From contig CAJWVO010000012.1 of assembly GCA_913048465.1 (NCBI GenBank), forward strand, positions 1-36,629: DNA of 36,629 nucleotides, given 5' to 3'. Under the pieces are notes generated by a model. The model searched no databases, had not been told where the DNA came from, and saw nothing but the letters and a program-made list of their open reading frames with translations. A program made the translations under genes and the position numbers. This document shows, in pieces, positions 10,905 through 17,906 of this stretch (positions within the stretch are counted from its first letter, which is position 1; each line of letters opens with the position of its first letter). The stretch comes from an uncultured Nitrosomonadales bacterium. GTDB lineage: Bacteria; Pseudomonadota; Gammaproteobacteria; Burkholderiales; Methylophilaceae.

Positions 10905-12101
10905 TTAAACAGGTATGGTTTTAATTTGAGATCTTGCTTGTTGTGCTTTATTTCTAGCGTGTTGAACGTCATCAGCATGAGCCAGAATAACGCCCATTCT
11001 TCTTTTCTTGAAAGATTGAGGTTTGCCAAATAACCGAATATCTATTCCCTGCTCTGTTAATGCCACTGGAATATTTTCAAATGAAATAGCTTCGCAATCA
11101 TGACCACCATAAATAACTGCTGAGGCGCCTGGATTAGATAGCGAGGTATCGACAGGCAATCCCAGGATTGCTTTTGCATGCAATTCAAATTCAGATTGCT
11201 TCTGAGTAATCATGGTCACCATACCTGTATCATGCGGACGAGGGCTCACTTCTGAAAACCAGACCTGGTCCTCTTTAATAAACAGCTCTACACCAAAAAT
11301 ACCTAAGCCGCCCAATGCTGAAGTGACTTTTTCAGCAATTTCTTTTGATGTTACTAAGGCTTTTTCATTCATGGGTTGCGGCTGCCAACTCTCAACATAG
11401 TCTCCATCTTCCTGTCGATGACCGATTGGTTCACAGTATAACGTAATAATATCTCCATCAGAATTATATGATCGAACTGTTAATAAGGTGATCTCATAAT
11501 CAAAATCAATTTGACCTTCTACGATCACCACGCCCTCATTAACCCGACCTGTGGTTACAGCATAGTCCCAAGCTGTCTTTACATCATCCATGGATTCAAT
11601 GCGAGATTGACCTTTACCTGATGAGGACATGGTTGGTTTAATAAAACATGGTAAACCTACCTTATGAACCGCCTTTTTTAACTCGTCACAGCTTCTGGCG
11701 AAGGCGTATGTTGATGTTGGGATCTTAAGTTCCTCAGCAGCTAACTTTCTTATACCCTCACGATTCATGGTGAGCTGCACTGCTCTTACATTGGGAATGA
11801 CCTTGGTAACATTTTCAGCCTCAAGCTTTTCCAACAGTTTAGTATTGATCGCCTCTATCTCTGGAACCACTAAAGTTGGTTTTTCCTTTTGTATAAGCTG
11901 TTCGAGTGCCGCAGCGTCAGTCATGTCAATTGAATACGCACGATGTGCTACTTGATGGCCTGGTGCATTTTCATAACGATCAACAGCGATGACTTCCATG
12001 CCAAGACGTTGAAGCGAAATAATCACTTCCTTACCTAATTCACCACTCCCTAATAACATAACCTTGGTTGAGTTTGTTTTGAGTGGTGATGAGAATTGCA
12101 T
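10905..12101 (-). CDS. purT: Formate-dependent phosphoribosylglycinamide formyltransferase (GAR transformylase 2)
   Basis: Makes formyl-GAR from GAR, formate and ATP, a folate-independent step of purine synthesis. The 398-residue ATP-grasp protein starts with the '[22 protein letters not shown]' Rossmann-like segment. It contains '[12 protein letters not shown]' (ATP-grasp loop), '[11 protein letters not shown]', '[14 protein letters not shown]' and ends with '[17 protein letters not shown]'. It uses free formate, which in a methylotroph is an abundant C1 intermediate and links C1 oxidation to purine synthesis. It is transcribed towards typA. Length agrees with E. coli PurT (392). Confidence 0.97.
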   Translation of the reverse strand: MQFSSPLKTNSTKVMLLGSGELGKEVIISLQRLGMEVIAVDRYENAPGHQVAHRAYSIDMTDAAALEQLIQKEKPTLVVPEIEAINTKLLEKLEAENVTKVIPNVRAVQLTMNREGIRKLAAEELKIPTSTYAFARSCDELKKAVHKVGLPCFIKPTMSSSGKGQSRIESMDDVKTAWDYAVTTGRVNEGVVIVEGQIDFDYEITLLTVRSYNSDGDIITLYCEPIGHRQEDGDYVESWQPQPMNEKALVTSKEIAEKVTSALGGLGIFGVELFIKEDQVWFSEVSPRPHDTGMVTMITQKQSEFELHAKAILGLPVDTSLSNPGASAVIYGGHDCEAISFENIPVALTEQGIDIRLFGKPQSFKKRRMGVILAHADDVQHARNKAQQARSQIKTIPV

Positions 12102-12128
12102 ACGAATACCTTATTTGAATTTTCCTAT

Positions 12129-12134
12129 ATTATA
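12129..12134 (-). promoter_or_regulatory. Possible -10 box of purT
   Basis: The minus strand reads TATAAT 28 bases upstream of the purT ATG. The -35 region is weak (TGAATG about 17 bases further up). It is the only promoter-like element in the 79 bases between purT and the receptor terminator. Confidence 0.35.
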
Positions 12135-12180
12135 CCGTGCGGAGTTAAACACATTCATATTTAAAAAATAAAAAAATAAA

Positions 12181-12205
12181 AAAAGCCCTCAGAATGAGGG
12201 CTTTT
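12181..12205 (-). terminator. Rho-independent terminator of the TonB receptor gene
   Basis: A perfect 10-bp stem, AAAAGCCCTC at 12181-12190 pairing with GAGGGCTTTT at 12196-12205, around a 5-base loop. On the minus strand it is followed by a long T-rich run (12180 down to about 12162). It lies 22 bases after the receptor stop codon and insulates purT from receptor transcription. Confidence 0.9.
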
Positions 12206-12227
12206 AACATTTCTATACAAAGTTCTA

Positions 12228-14774
12228 CTACTTAAATTGGTACCCGATGGTGATCCAGGCAGCCTGAGGTGATCCAGGTATCACACCAACACCTCTGAAT
12301 GCCTCAGAACGTACATTATTATTTACACCAGTAAAGCCATTCATCAACAATCTACCACCGTTGTAGTAATTCTTGTCCAGTAGGTTAATCGCTTTCAGGC
12401 TTACTAACCAGTTTTTCGCTGGGCTCCAATTCAAGTCAGCATTTAGTAAGAAATAACCTGGGTTTTCACCATCACCATTATGTTTTTGATTTTCGTTACC
12501 CATCATGTATGACTTACCATAAGCTAAACCAGTGAGTCCAAGTCTTAAATTTGGAGTTGCCTCGTAATTTAGACGCATTTTAAGTCGGTGCTGGGGAATG
12601 TTGGCCAATTGATCTCCTCGTTTTACGTCAATACCAGAGGTTTCAATACCCACGTTATCCTCAATCCACTCAACGAAGTCATCTTCATCAGAGCTATCTG
12701 CAATGGTATCACCTTCCTCAATATCGGATACATCATTGCCGCCCCAGATTGTCTCTCCATACAAACCTGCTAAGGCCTCTAGTGTCTCCTTTGCTTTATC
12801 GTCATCATCAACCAAGTCATCATCATCGAATGAATTGAAGGCATTTGATGTAACCGTTCTAGACGAGTTAGCATCTGATAGTAATCGGATGTCAGAGTCG
12901 TATGTCGCATTAACATACCCATAAGAACCGGACCAACTAACTTTACTGCCTTGACCGAAGAGATCAAGACCGAATAAGCCGGAACCAGAAACACCAACAT
13001 CAATCCCGTCACGTCGTGTACGGCCCACGTTATCAAAATATCCAAGGCCATTTTGTGCATTACTGTTAATAAATTGAATATCATCATGATTCATTGCGTG
13101 GTAAATCGCTGCATTCCATTTCAGATCACTAGTTAAGCGTCCTGAAGCTCCAGCCTCGTAAGTTTTTGAGACGATGTCGTCTAGTGGTGGATCATCCGCC
13201 ATCTGTGTTGGTAAGCTACAAGCAATCGCTGGATTCGAACAACCGAGCTCAATCGATGTTGGCGCACGATTTGATTCACTATATGAAACATAGGTCTGAT
13301 AATTTTCAGTTGGTTTGTAAGTTACGCCGATAGTCGGATTAATTCGAGAATAACTAGCTTTCTCAGTTAATGAACCCTCACTTTGGTCAGCCCTTCTGTC
13401 CTTGTTATCGATCTCGGTGTAGTTATAACGTAAGCCGCCAGTCACGTGCCACTGATCATTTAATGATAATGTATCTACTGCATACAAACCTGCTGTCTTC
13501 ATTCTACCTTGAAGATCAGAGTTATTCTCATACTCGCCAGTATTTGTATCAATTACGCGTGTATTTCCTATAAAACTCGAACCTTCATACTCGTTTTGAA
13601 CAAACCCAATTAATGATGTTTCTAAATTAACACCAGTCACCAAATGGTTCTTATATCCAAACAAATCATCAGTAAAAGTCAATTGAGCTGTAATGCCATA
13701 CTTATCCTGTTTCGTTTTAGTGGTTCTTGTTTCTGCCTCGACTTCGTCAATTTCATTCCCTTGATTAACCATGTAGCGACTGAGAGTAGAGTTTAGGCCG
13801 CTGTTAGTAAAATTATCTCCATCAAACTCAATTTCTGCATCACCGTTCAGAGTGTATCGATTTGATTGAACATAATACGCATTAGCACTGAGCATGACTG
13901 TGTCAGAAATGATGTCTGTGTAAGATAAGTTAAATTTGTTATAACGATTTTCCGTAGCGTCAGGCACGGTATTTACGCCAGAATTATCAGCGCCTAATAA
14001 GTATTTAGGAGCAAGGCCATTACCAATAAGATTATTAGATGCTCCGGTGTAACTTAACTCAACTCGACCCCCAGTCTCAAGATCCAAACCAATTTTACCA
14101 AAGGCCTGATTTAAGTGGGATGGGGAGTAATCACGCCACCCATTCTCTGATATATGGTTGTAGCCGAAGTAGTAATCAATGTTGGTACCATCAATAATAC
14201 CGCCCATCTCAATCAATCCGGCAGATCGATCCCATGAACCTGCAGTTGCAGAGATCACACCTTTATTGAATAACTTACCATTCTTAGTCTGCATTGAAAT
14301 GGCGCCACCTAAAGTATTCAAACCATAAATTGGGTTACTGCCGCCTACCACCTGGGCACCTGATAGAGCCCAAGTTGGAATTGTGTCCCAAAGAACCACA
14401 TCACTAAAAGGTTGGTTCTCGCGAACGCCGTCCACATAGATAGATAGTCCTTGAGGGTTACCTGCAATCGATCCAGCAGAATAACCTCTGTAAAACACTT
14501 CAGGTTGCCAAGGGTTACCGCCAACTTCATTAAAAGAAATACCCTGTGTGTTGTTGTTTAAGTAATCAGCTAAAGATACACCAGACTGTTGCTGAACATC
14601 TTCAGGTTTAATTACAGTGATAGATCCTGGCACAATCGACTGATCCAGACCAATGGATGGGAGTGGTGCGGGACTATACACATTAATTTTGCTGGTCTCA
14701 AGCTCTTCTGCATGAGCTGTGTAAGCTAGAGCAGAGAGAACTGCCAGACTTAATTTAGTTTTTGTTAATTTCAT
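12228..14774 (-). CDS. TonB-dependent outer-membrane receptor
   Basis: An 848-residue receptor: signal peptide (cleavage about AHA-22 before EELE), a TonB-box-like 'KINVYSP' (residues 29-35), a plug domain (about 45-170, with 'GLSIYVDGVRENQPFSDVV' and 'NPIYGLNTLGGAIS') and a C-terminal beta-barrel ending 'ITIGYQFK'. Residues 648-705 form an acidic extracellular-type insert, with FDDDDLVDDDDK and SDEDDFVEWIED (12660-12827). A Cys pair occurs in 'GCSNPAIAC'. AAAGGA precedes the ATG, and a GGGATAATGTCCC palindrome lies 56 bases upstream. Context (PepSY protein, acidic propeller, two-component genes) suggests uptake of a metal or metallophore, possibly lanthanide; the ligand is not readable from sequence. 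Confidence 0.93.
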   Translation of the reverse strand: MKLTKTKLSLAVLSALAYTAHAEELETSKINVYSPAPLPSIGLDQSIVPGSITVIKPEDVQQQSGVSLADYLNNNTQGISFNEVGGNPWQPEVFYRGYSAGSIAGNPQGLSIYVDGVRENQPFSDVVLWDTIPTWALSGAQVVGGSNPIYGLNTLGGAISMQTKNGKLFNKGVISATAGSWDRSAGLIEMGGIIDGTNIDYYFGYNHISENGWRDYSPSHLNQAFGKIGLDLETGGRVELSYTGASNNLIGNGLAPKYLLGADNSGVNTVPDATENRYNKFNLSYTDIISDTVMLSANAYYVQSNRYTLNGDAEIEFDGDNFTNSGLNSTLSRYMVNQGNEIDEVEAETRTTKTKQDKYGITAQLTFTDDLFGYKNHLVTGVNLETSLIGFVQNEYEGSSFIGNTRVIDTNTGEYENNSDLQGRMKTAGLYAVDTLSLNDQWHVTGGLRYNYTEIDNKDRRADQSEGSLTEKASYSRINPTIGVTYKPTENYQTYVSYSESNRAPTSIELGCSNPAIACSLPTQMADDPPLDDIVSKTYEAGASGRLTSDLKWNAAIYHAMNHDDIQFINSNAQNGLGYFDNVGRTRRDGIDVGVSGSGLFGLDLFGQGSKVSWSGSYGYVNATYDSDIRLLSDANSSRTVTSNAFNSFDDDDLVDDDDKAKETLEALAGLYGETIWGGNDVSDIEEGDTIADSSDEDDFVEWIEDNVGIETSGIDVKRGDQLANIPQHRLKMRLNYEATPNLRLGLTGLAYGKSYMMGNENQKHNGDGENPGYFLLNADLNWSPAKNWLVSLKAINLLDKNYYNGGRLLMNGFTGVNNNVRSEAFRGVGVIPGSPQAAWITIGYQFK

Positions 14775-14829
14775 AAAAATTCCTTTATTGCTTTTAAGTG
14801 ATTTAATAACAAAATCATTGATTTAAGTA

Positions 14830-14842
14830 GGGATAATGTCCC
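14830..14842. promoter_or_regulatory. GGGAT/TCCC palindrome upstream of the TonB receptor
   Basis: GGGATAATGTCCC is a near-perfect palindrome matching the sites at 15041 and 17087. It ends 56 bases before the receptor ATG, a position suited to an activator next to the -35 region. Probably an operator for the neighbouring NarL-type response regulator; binding is inferred from recurrence only. Confidence 0.6.
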
Positions 14843-15040
14843 GCATGTTGTATCTTTATGCTTTTTTTTTAAAATATGTTGTTTTTTTGCAACAAAAACA
14901 AAAAAATGATAGTTCTTGATTAAGTCTACATATGCATTAAGTGTAAGCATTTTTTAGCCTTCATCTCGTAATTAATGATTTTTTTTTAACATAACTCAAC
15001 TTGCCTTAAAGATGAAACTTCTCACACGAGCGTGTATATC

Positions 15041-15074
15041 GGGATATTATCCCTCTTAATCAGGATTCATTCCC
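15041..15074. promoter_or_regulatory. Tandem GGGAT/TCCC operator pair, 21 bp apart
   Basis: Two 13-bp sites: GGGATATTATCCC (15041-15053, perfect palindrome with one central base) and AGGATTCATTCCC (15062-15074). The starts are exactly 21 bp apart, two helical turns. The pair ends 65 bases upstream of the ATG at 15139. The propeller/PepSY intergenic pair has the same spacing and nearly the same distance to its start codon. Confidence 0.65.
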
Positions 15075-15138
15075 TGACTCTTCATCATTAAATTTAGTTA
15101 ATATTCATAGGTATTTCTTATATCTATTTTTTCAAACC

Positions 15139-15243
15139 ATGAATGACGACTTATTATTAGTTATTGGAGTGACTGTAGGAATGATTATTCTGTTTACTCT
15201 AATTAATATATTTTACGGTACTCTGACTTCTATCTTCTATTAA
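15139..15243 (+). CDS. Possible 34-aa single-span membrane peptide
   Basis: A short ORF encoding MNDDLLLVIGVTVGMIIL followed by more hydrophobic residues and ending 'TSIFY'; it reads as one transmembrane helix with an acidic N-terminus. It stops one base before the convergent response-regulator stop codon. No convincing ribosome-binding site precedes the ATG, which lowers confidence. The argument for it is context: the operator pair at 15041-15074 has the same geometry relative to this ATG as the pair upstream of the PepSY gene. It could be a real small protein of the regulon, or the promoter may instead make a small RNA. No family recognised. Confidence 0.35.
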   Translation: MNDDLLLVIGVTVGMIILFTLINIFYGTLTSIFY

Positions 15244-15244
15244 T

Positions 15245-15865
15245 CTAGATCAGGTCATTTTCTCTAGCCGCGTTAAATAACTCAAAATCAGAACTGATCT
15301 CGATTTTTTCTTTAATGAGTGCAAGTTTGTTAGCCACAGTCTTAGGACTGATGTTAAGAAGATCCGCCACTTCGCTGTTAGTCTTTCCTGATGCCAATAA
15401 TTTTAATACCTCAAACTCGCGGGTTGTAAGTATATTTAAGTTTGTTTTATTAGATTGACTGGATTGAACAGCGTCTGATAGTTCTTGTGAGATAAAGACT
15501 TTACCTGAGAGAATGGTTTTCACAGCATCGTTTAAATTTTCAGCAAATTCACCCTTGCTGATAAATCCCATCGCCCCTGCCGTCATCACCTGGTGAATGA
15601 TCGCCGGGTTCTCATGCATCGAAAGCATGAGTACCTTTTGACTGGGGTATTTCTGTAAAATTTTTCTCAAAGTCTCAACTCCACTAATGCCAGGTAAATT
15701 AATATCCAGGATAATTAAATCAAATACCTGGTTGTTCATCAGCTGGTATGCATCTGAACCGTTACCAGCCTCATGAATAGAATCTACTTCGGGGTGCGTC
15801 GATAACACACTCTTAATTCCCTTTCGGATAATTTCATGATCATCAACTATTAAAAGTGTGGCCAT
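15245..15865 (-). CDS. NarL/FixJ-type response regulator
   Basis: A 206-residue regulator. The receiver domain (1-120) has the acidic pocket D8-D9, the phosphoacceptor D54 in 'LIILDINLPGISG', S82 and K104. A C-terminal LuxR-type HTH (about 145-190) follows: 'LTTREFEVLKLLASGKTNSEVADLLNISPKTVANKLALI'-like in order, with the key TxREhEVL and ISPKTV elements intact. It lies 45 bases after the propeller gene on the same strand, so the two probably form an operon. The likely kinase partner is the MoxY-like protein at 17907-19235. It is the best candidate to bind the GGGAT/TCCC sites around it. Resembles MoxX-type regulators of methanol oxidation. Confidence 0.93.
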   Translation of the reverse strand: MATLLIVDDHEIIRKGIKSVLSTHPEVDSIHEAGNGSDAYQLMNNQVFDLIILDINLPGISGVETLRKILQKYPSQKVLMLSMHENPAIIHQVMTAGAMGFISKGEFAENLNDAVKTILSGKVFISQELSDAVQSSQSNKTNLNILTTREFEVLKLLASGKTNSEVADLLNISPKTVANKLALIKEKIEISSDFELFNAARENDLI

Positions 15866-15910
15866 CTTTAGTTAGCTTTTATTTAAAAACAAAATTATAG
15901 TTTAAAAACG

Positions 15911-17023
15911 TTATTTATACACAGGTTCATCGAGGCTACCGTAGGTTTTCGGATAGGTGACCACACCCCATGGCTTGCCAGGCATGTCAAGACGCTTCTT
16001 TTCGGTATAGGTCATGGCATCGAGAATAAGAAACTCGTCAGAGCCGCCGCAAGCAATGAGAATATCCTCGCCGCTCGGGCTAAAACTCATGTGCCAGCAA
16101 CGCCTTGCGTTCAAGTCAACCGTCCTAAATTCTTCCCTGGACGCTATGTCATAGACAAGCATCTGTTGCGACTTGCTGGCCAGCACATAAAGGCGCTCAC
16201 CATCTTCGCTAAACATCAAGCCATAAGGATTTTTGCCCGTCGGAATGGACTCAACCACTGAGTAATTATTTCTATCATTTGCAATTAAGACTACATTGTC
16301 GCTATGTTCCATGGTCACCGCATAAAAATTTCCAACCGGCGATCGTTTAATACCTCTCGGTCTCTTACCGTGTTGCTTTAAGTCGATGGATGCAAGTTGA
16401 TCACCTGATTTGATGTCATGCACGCTCACAGTACTGTCATTTTCATTGGTGACGATAATTGCTTGTCTGTCATGGGTAAATTCAATACCCTCCGTCTCAA
16501 TCCCAGCTTCGATGTCTTGAATTATTTTTCCGTTGGTGATATTAACAACCTTGATTCGAGCCGGCTCCTCCTCCTCATCCTCATCTTCATCCTCATCGTC
16601 ATCGTCATCGTCATCTTCTTTTTTTACTGGATCATGTTTTTTTTCAGGCATGGGTTTTCCTTTTGATGACGGCTCAGTGGATACGAAGACGTGATCGCCA
16701 TACACTCGAATAAATTCCGGATTTTCCCCAACCTCTAACTGCCTATTCTGGTTATCTGATTTGAGATCGATCAGGTTAATCGAAGCGCTCCCTTTGTTGG
16801 CTGTCACTAGATATCGTCCGTCTCGAGTGATTCCAACTCCTCTAGGCTTGTCTTTATTTTCTAATTGCTGACTCACCTCATAAGTCTCAAGATTGATGAT
16901 ACTCACCCCACCCTTTTCCGTCGTAACAAATGCCAGCTCCTCTTGTTTATTGTCGGCACATCCCAGCAATGTAAGACTTATTATGAAAAAAAGGTGAAAG
17001 TGAAGTTTGAATAGCTTATGCAT
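15911..17023 (-). CDS. Lipoprotein YVTN/YncE-type beta-propeller with acidic tract
   Basis: A 370-residue protein with a lipobox signal peptide ('LTLLGC', lipidated Cys 22) and repeated YVTN-like blades such as 'RDGRYLVTANKGSASINLIDL', 'HDRQAIIVTNENDSTVSVHDI' and 'EDGERLYVLASKSQQMLVYDI'. Related propellers accompany PQQ-dependent alcohol oxidation in some bacteria. Residues 136-153 are 18 acidic residues in a row, placed in a loop between blades after a Lys-rich stretch. It is divergent from the PepSY gene across a 163-base region with two operators, and upstream of the response regulator. Probably periplasmic, anchored in a membrane, and possibly a metal-binding sensor accessory; the function is inferred. 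Confidence 0.85.
   Translation of the reverse strand: MHKLFKLHFHLFFIISLTLLGCADNKQEELAFVTTEKGGVSIINLETYEVSQQLENKDKPRGVGITRDGRYLVTANKGSASINLIDLKSDNQNRQLEVGENPEFIRVYGDHVFVSTEPSSKGKPMPEKKHDPVKKEDDDDDDDEDEDEDEEEEPARIKVVNITNGKIIQDIEAGIETEGIEFTHDRQAIIVTNENDSTVSVHDIKSGDQLASIDLKQHGKRPRGIKRSPVGNFYAVTMEHSDNVVLIANDRNNYSVVESIPTGKNPYGLMFSEDGERLYVLASKSQQMLVYDIASREEFRTVDLNARRCWHMSFSPSGEDILIACGGSDEFLILDAMTYTEKKRLDMPGKPWGVVTYPKTYGSLDEPVYK
16565..16618 (-). repeat. GAT/GAG-type trinucleotide repeat coding an acidic tract
   Basis: Eighteen codons, all GAT, GAC, GAA or GAG, encode E, seven D, three ED pairs and four E in the propeller protein. On the plus strand it is an imperfect run of tcatcg/tcatcc/tcctcc triplets. 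Such runs can change length in frame by slippage, so the acidic loop may vary between strains. Confidence 0.8.
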
Positions 17024-17086
17024 AAGAATTTTTTCCTAAGATTTACATAAAAATACATATTAATTACTTAACAAGTGAATTTAAAC

Positions 17087-17120
17087 AGGATATGCTCCCG
17101 TCCGGTCGGGATATGTGCAT
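17087..17120. promoter_or_regulatory. Tandem operator pair between propeller and PepSY genes, 21 bp apart
   Basis: AGGATATGCTCCC (17087-17099) and GGGATATGTGCAT (17108-17120, right half degenerate) start exactly 21 bp apart. They lie midway between the divergent genes: 64 bases from the propeller start and 67 from the PepSY start. The intervening bases also form TCCCG...CGGGA. Most likely a shared activator site for both promoters. Confidence 0.6.
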
Positions 17121-17186
17121 CATTGAAGATGAACTTTCTTAACCTCTCCAAGTCAGTATTTTTTTAAATTATCATAGGAATCTCAA

Positions 17187-17714
17187 ATGTTAAAAAAAGC
17201 AACACTCGCAGCCCTCATATCTTTTTCATCATTGGGTATGACAGCTCACACTGAAGAAGAAATCGCCAAATCTCTTACCTCAGGTTTAGATAAATGCTTC
17301 ATGGCGGTCAATAAAAAATATGGGGGGAACATTCTCTCACTCGAACGCGAGGTTGAAGACGGTCAGGCTGTGTATGAGCTTGATGTCAAAACCAAGGATG
17401 GTAAAGAAATTGAGATCGAATGTAACGTAGCGACCACCGAACTTTCTGACGAGGAAGTTGAAGTAGCTGCGGACGACAAAGCCTTTGTAGGTGCGGTAAA
17501 GATTTCTGCTGAAGAAGCAGAAAAGATTGCCTTAGAAAATACGCCAGGTAAGGTGGTCGAGAGAGAATATGCCTTTGAAGGTGATCTCCCTGTCTATGAA
17601 TTTGATATTTACTCTGAGAAAATTGGTCACGAAGTTGAAGTTGAAATTAATGGAGTGACGGGTGAGATCATGGAAAGCGAGGTTGAGATTTATGACATTG
17701 GGATGGATGGCTAA
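17187..17714 (+). CDS. Periplasmic double-PepSY acidic protein, lanpepsy-like
   Basis: A 175-residue protein: a signal peptide (cleavage near 'GMTA-H', residue 20) and two PepSY repeats, about 30-95 and 105-170. The repeats share a strand pattern, 'YELDVKTKDGKEIEIECN' in the first and 'YEFDIYSEKIGHEVEVEIN' in the second. The mature protein is strongly acidic with paired E/D on alternate strand positions; the first repeat has two Cys (37, 79). Architecture and size match lanpepsy, a lanthanide-binding periplasmic protein described in Methylobacillus flagellatus. AGGAA at 17176-17180 is the ribosome-binding site. It is divergent from the acidic propeller, shares its operators, and ends at a strong terminator. 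Metal binding is inferred; calcium is an alternative. Confidence 0.82.
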   Translation: MLKKATLAALISFSSLGMTAHTEEEIAKSLTSGLDKCFMAVNKKYGGNILSLEREVEDGQAVYELDVKTKDGKEIEIECNVATTELSDEEVEVAADDKAFVGAVKISAEEAEKIALENTPGKVVEREYAFEGDLPVYEFDIYSEKIGHEVEVEINGVTGEIMESEVEIYDIGMDG

Positions 17715-17727
17715 ATACATCTTCTAG

Positions 17728-17755
17728 AAAAAACCCCAGCACGCTGGGGTTTTTT
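17728..17755. terminator. Rho-independent terminator after the PepSY gene
   Basis: An A-run and CCCCAG (to 17739), a CACG loop and CTGGGG followed by TTTTTT: a GC-rich stem flanked by complementary A and T runs. It starts 13 bases after the PepSY stop codon and can also act for the convergent kinase transcript. Confidence 0.92.
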
Positions 17756-17868
17756 ATTACCTATTTTTTTTGGGAGAGTAAAAAAAAATTGCAAAAAAAA
17801 ACTTAAGAAAATTAAATAAAATCAAATTACCAAAACAATATAACTTTAGATGTTATCCTCAATGAAGA

Positions 17869-17901
17869 GGGATTTCTCACGAATGATAGTGAATCGGTCC
17901 C
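17869..17901. promoter_or_regulatory. Nested inverted repeat resembling the local operators
   Basis: The stretch begins GGGATTTCTCAC and ends GTGAATCGGTCCC, giving GGGA...TCCC outside and TCAC...GTGA inside. It recalls the GGGAT/TCCC tandem sites but the halves are one base off register. It lies between the PepSY terminator and the kinase stop codon, where no promoter is expected, so function is uncertain. Confidence 0.3.
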
Positions 17902-17906
17902 GACTT

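Larger units (their letters stand above)
14775..15138. other. Long regulatory intergenic region upstream of the TonB receptor
   Basis: About 360 bases with no long ORF. It contains a GGGATAATGTCCC site near the receptor, an A/T-rich middle with T-runs and a TGTTG/CAACA repeat, an ACACGAGCGTGT palindrome at 15024-15035, and a tandem pair of GGGAT/TCCC sites at 15041-15074. The sites point to control in both directions: the receptor on the minus strand and a 34-codon ORF on the plus strand. Confidence 0.6.

Noticed and set aside
12779-13087. 102-codon open frame on the minus strand inside the TonB receptor
   Set aside because: Out-of-frame shadow of a well-supported receptor gene; composition is Met-rich without motifs.
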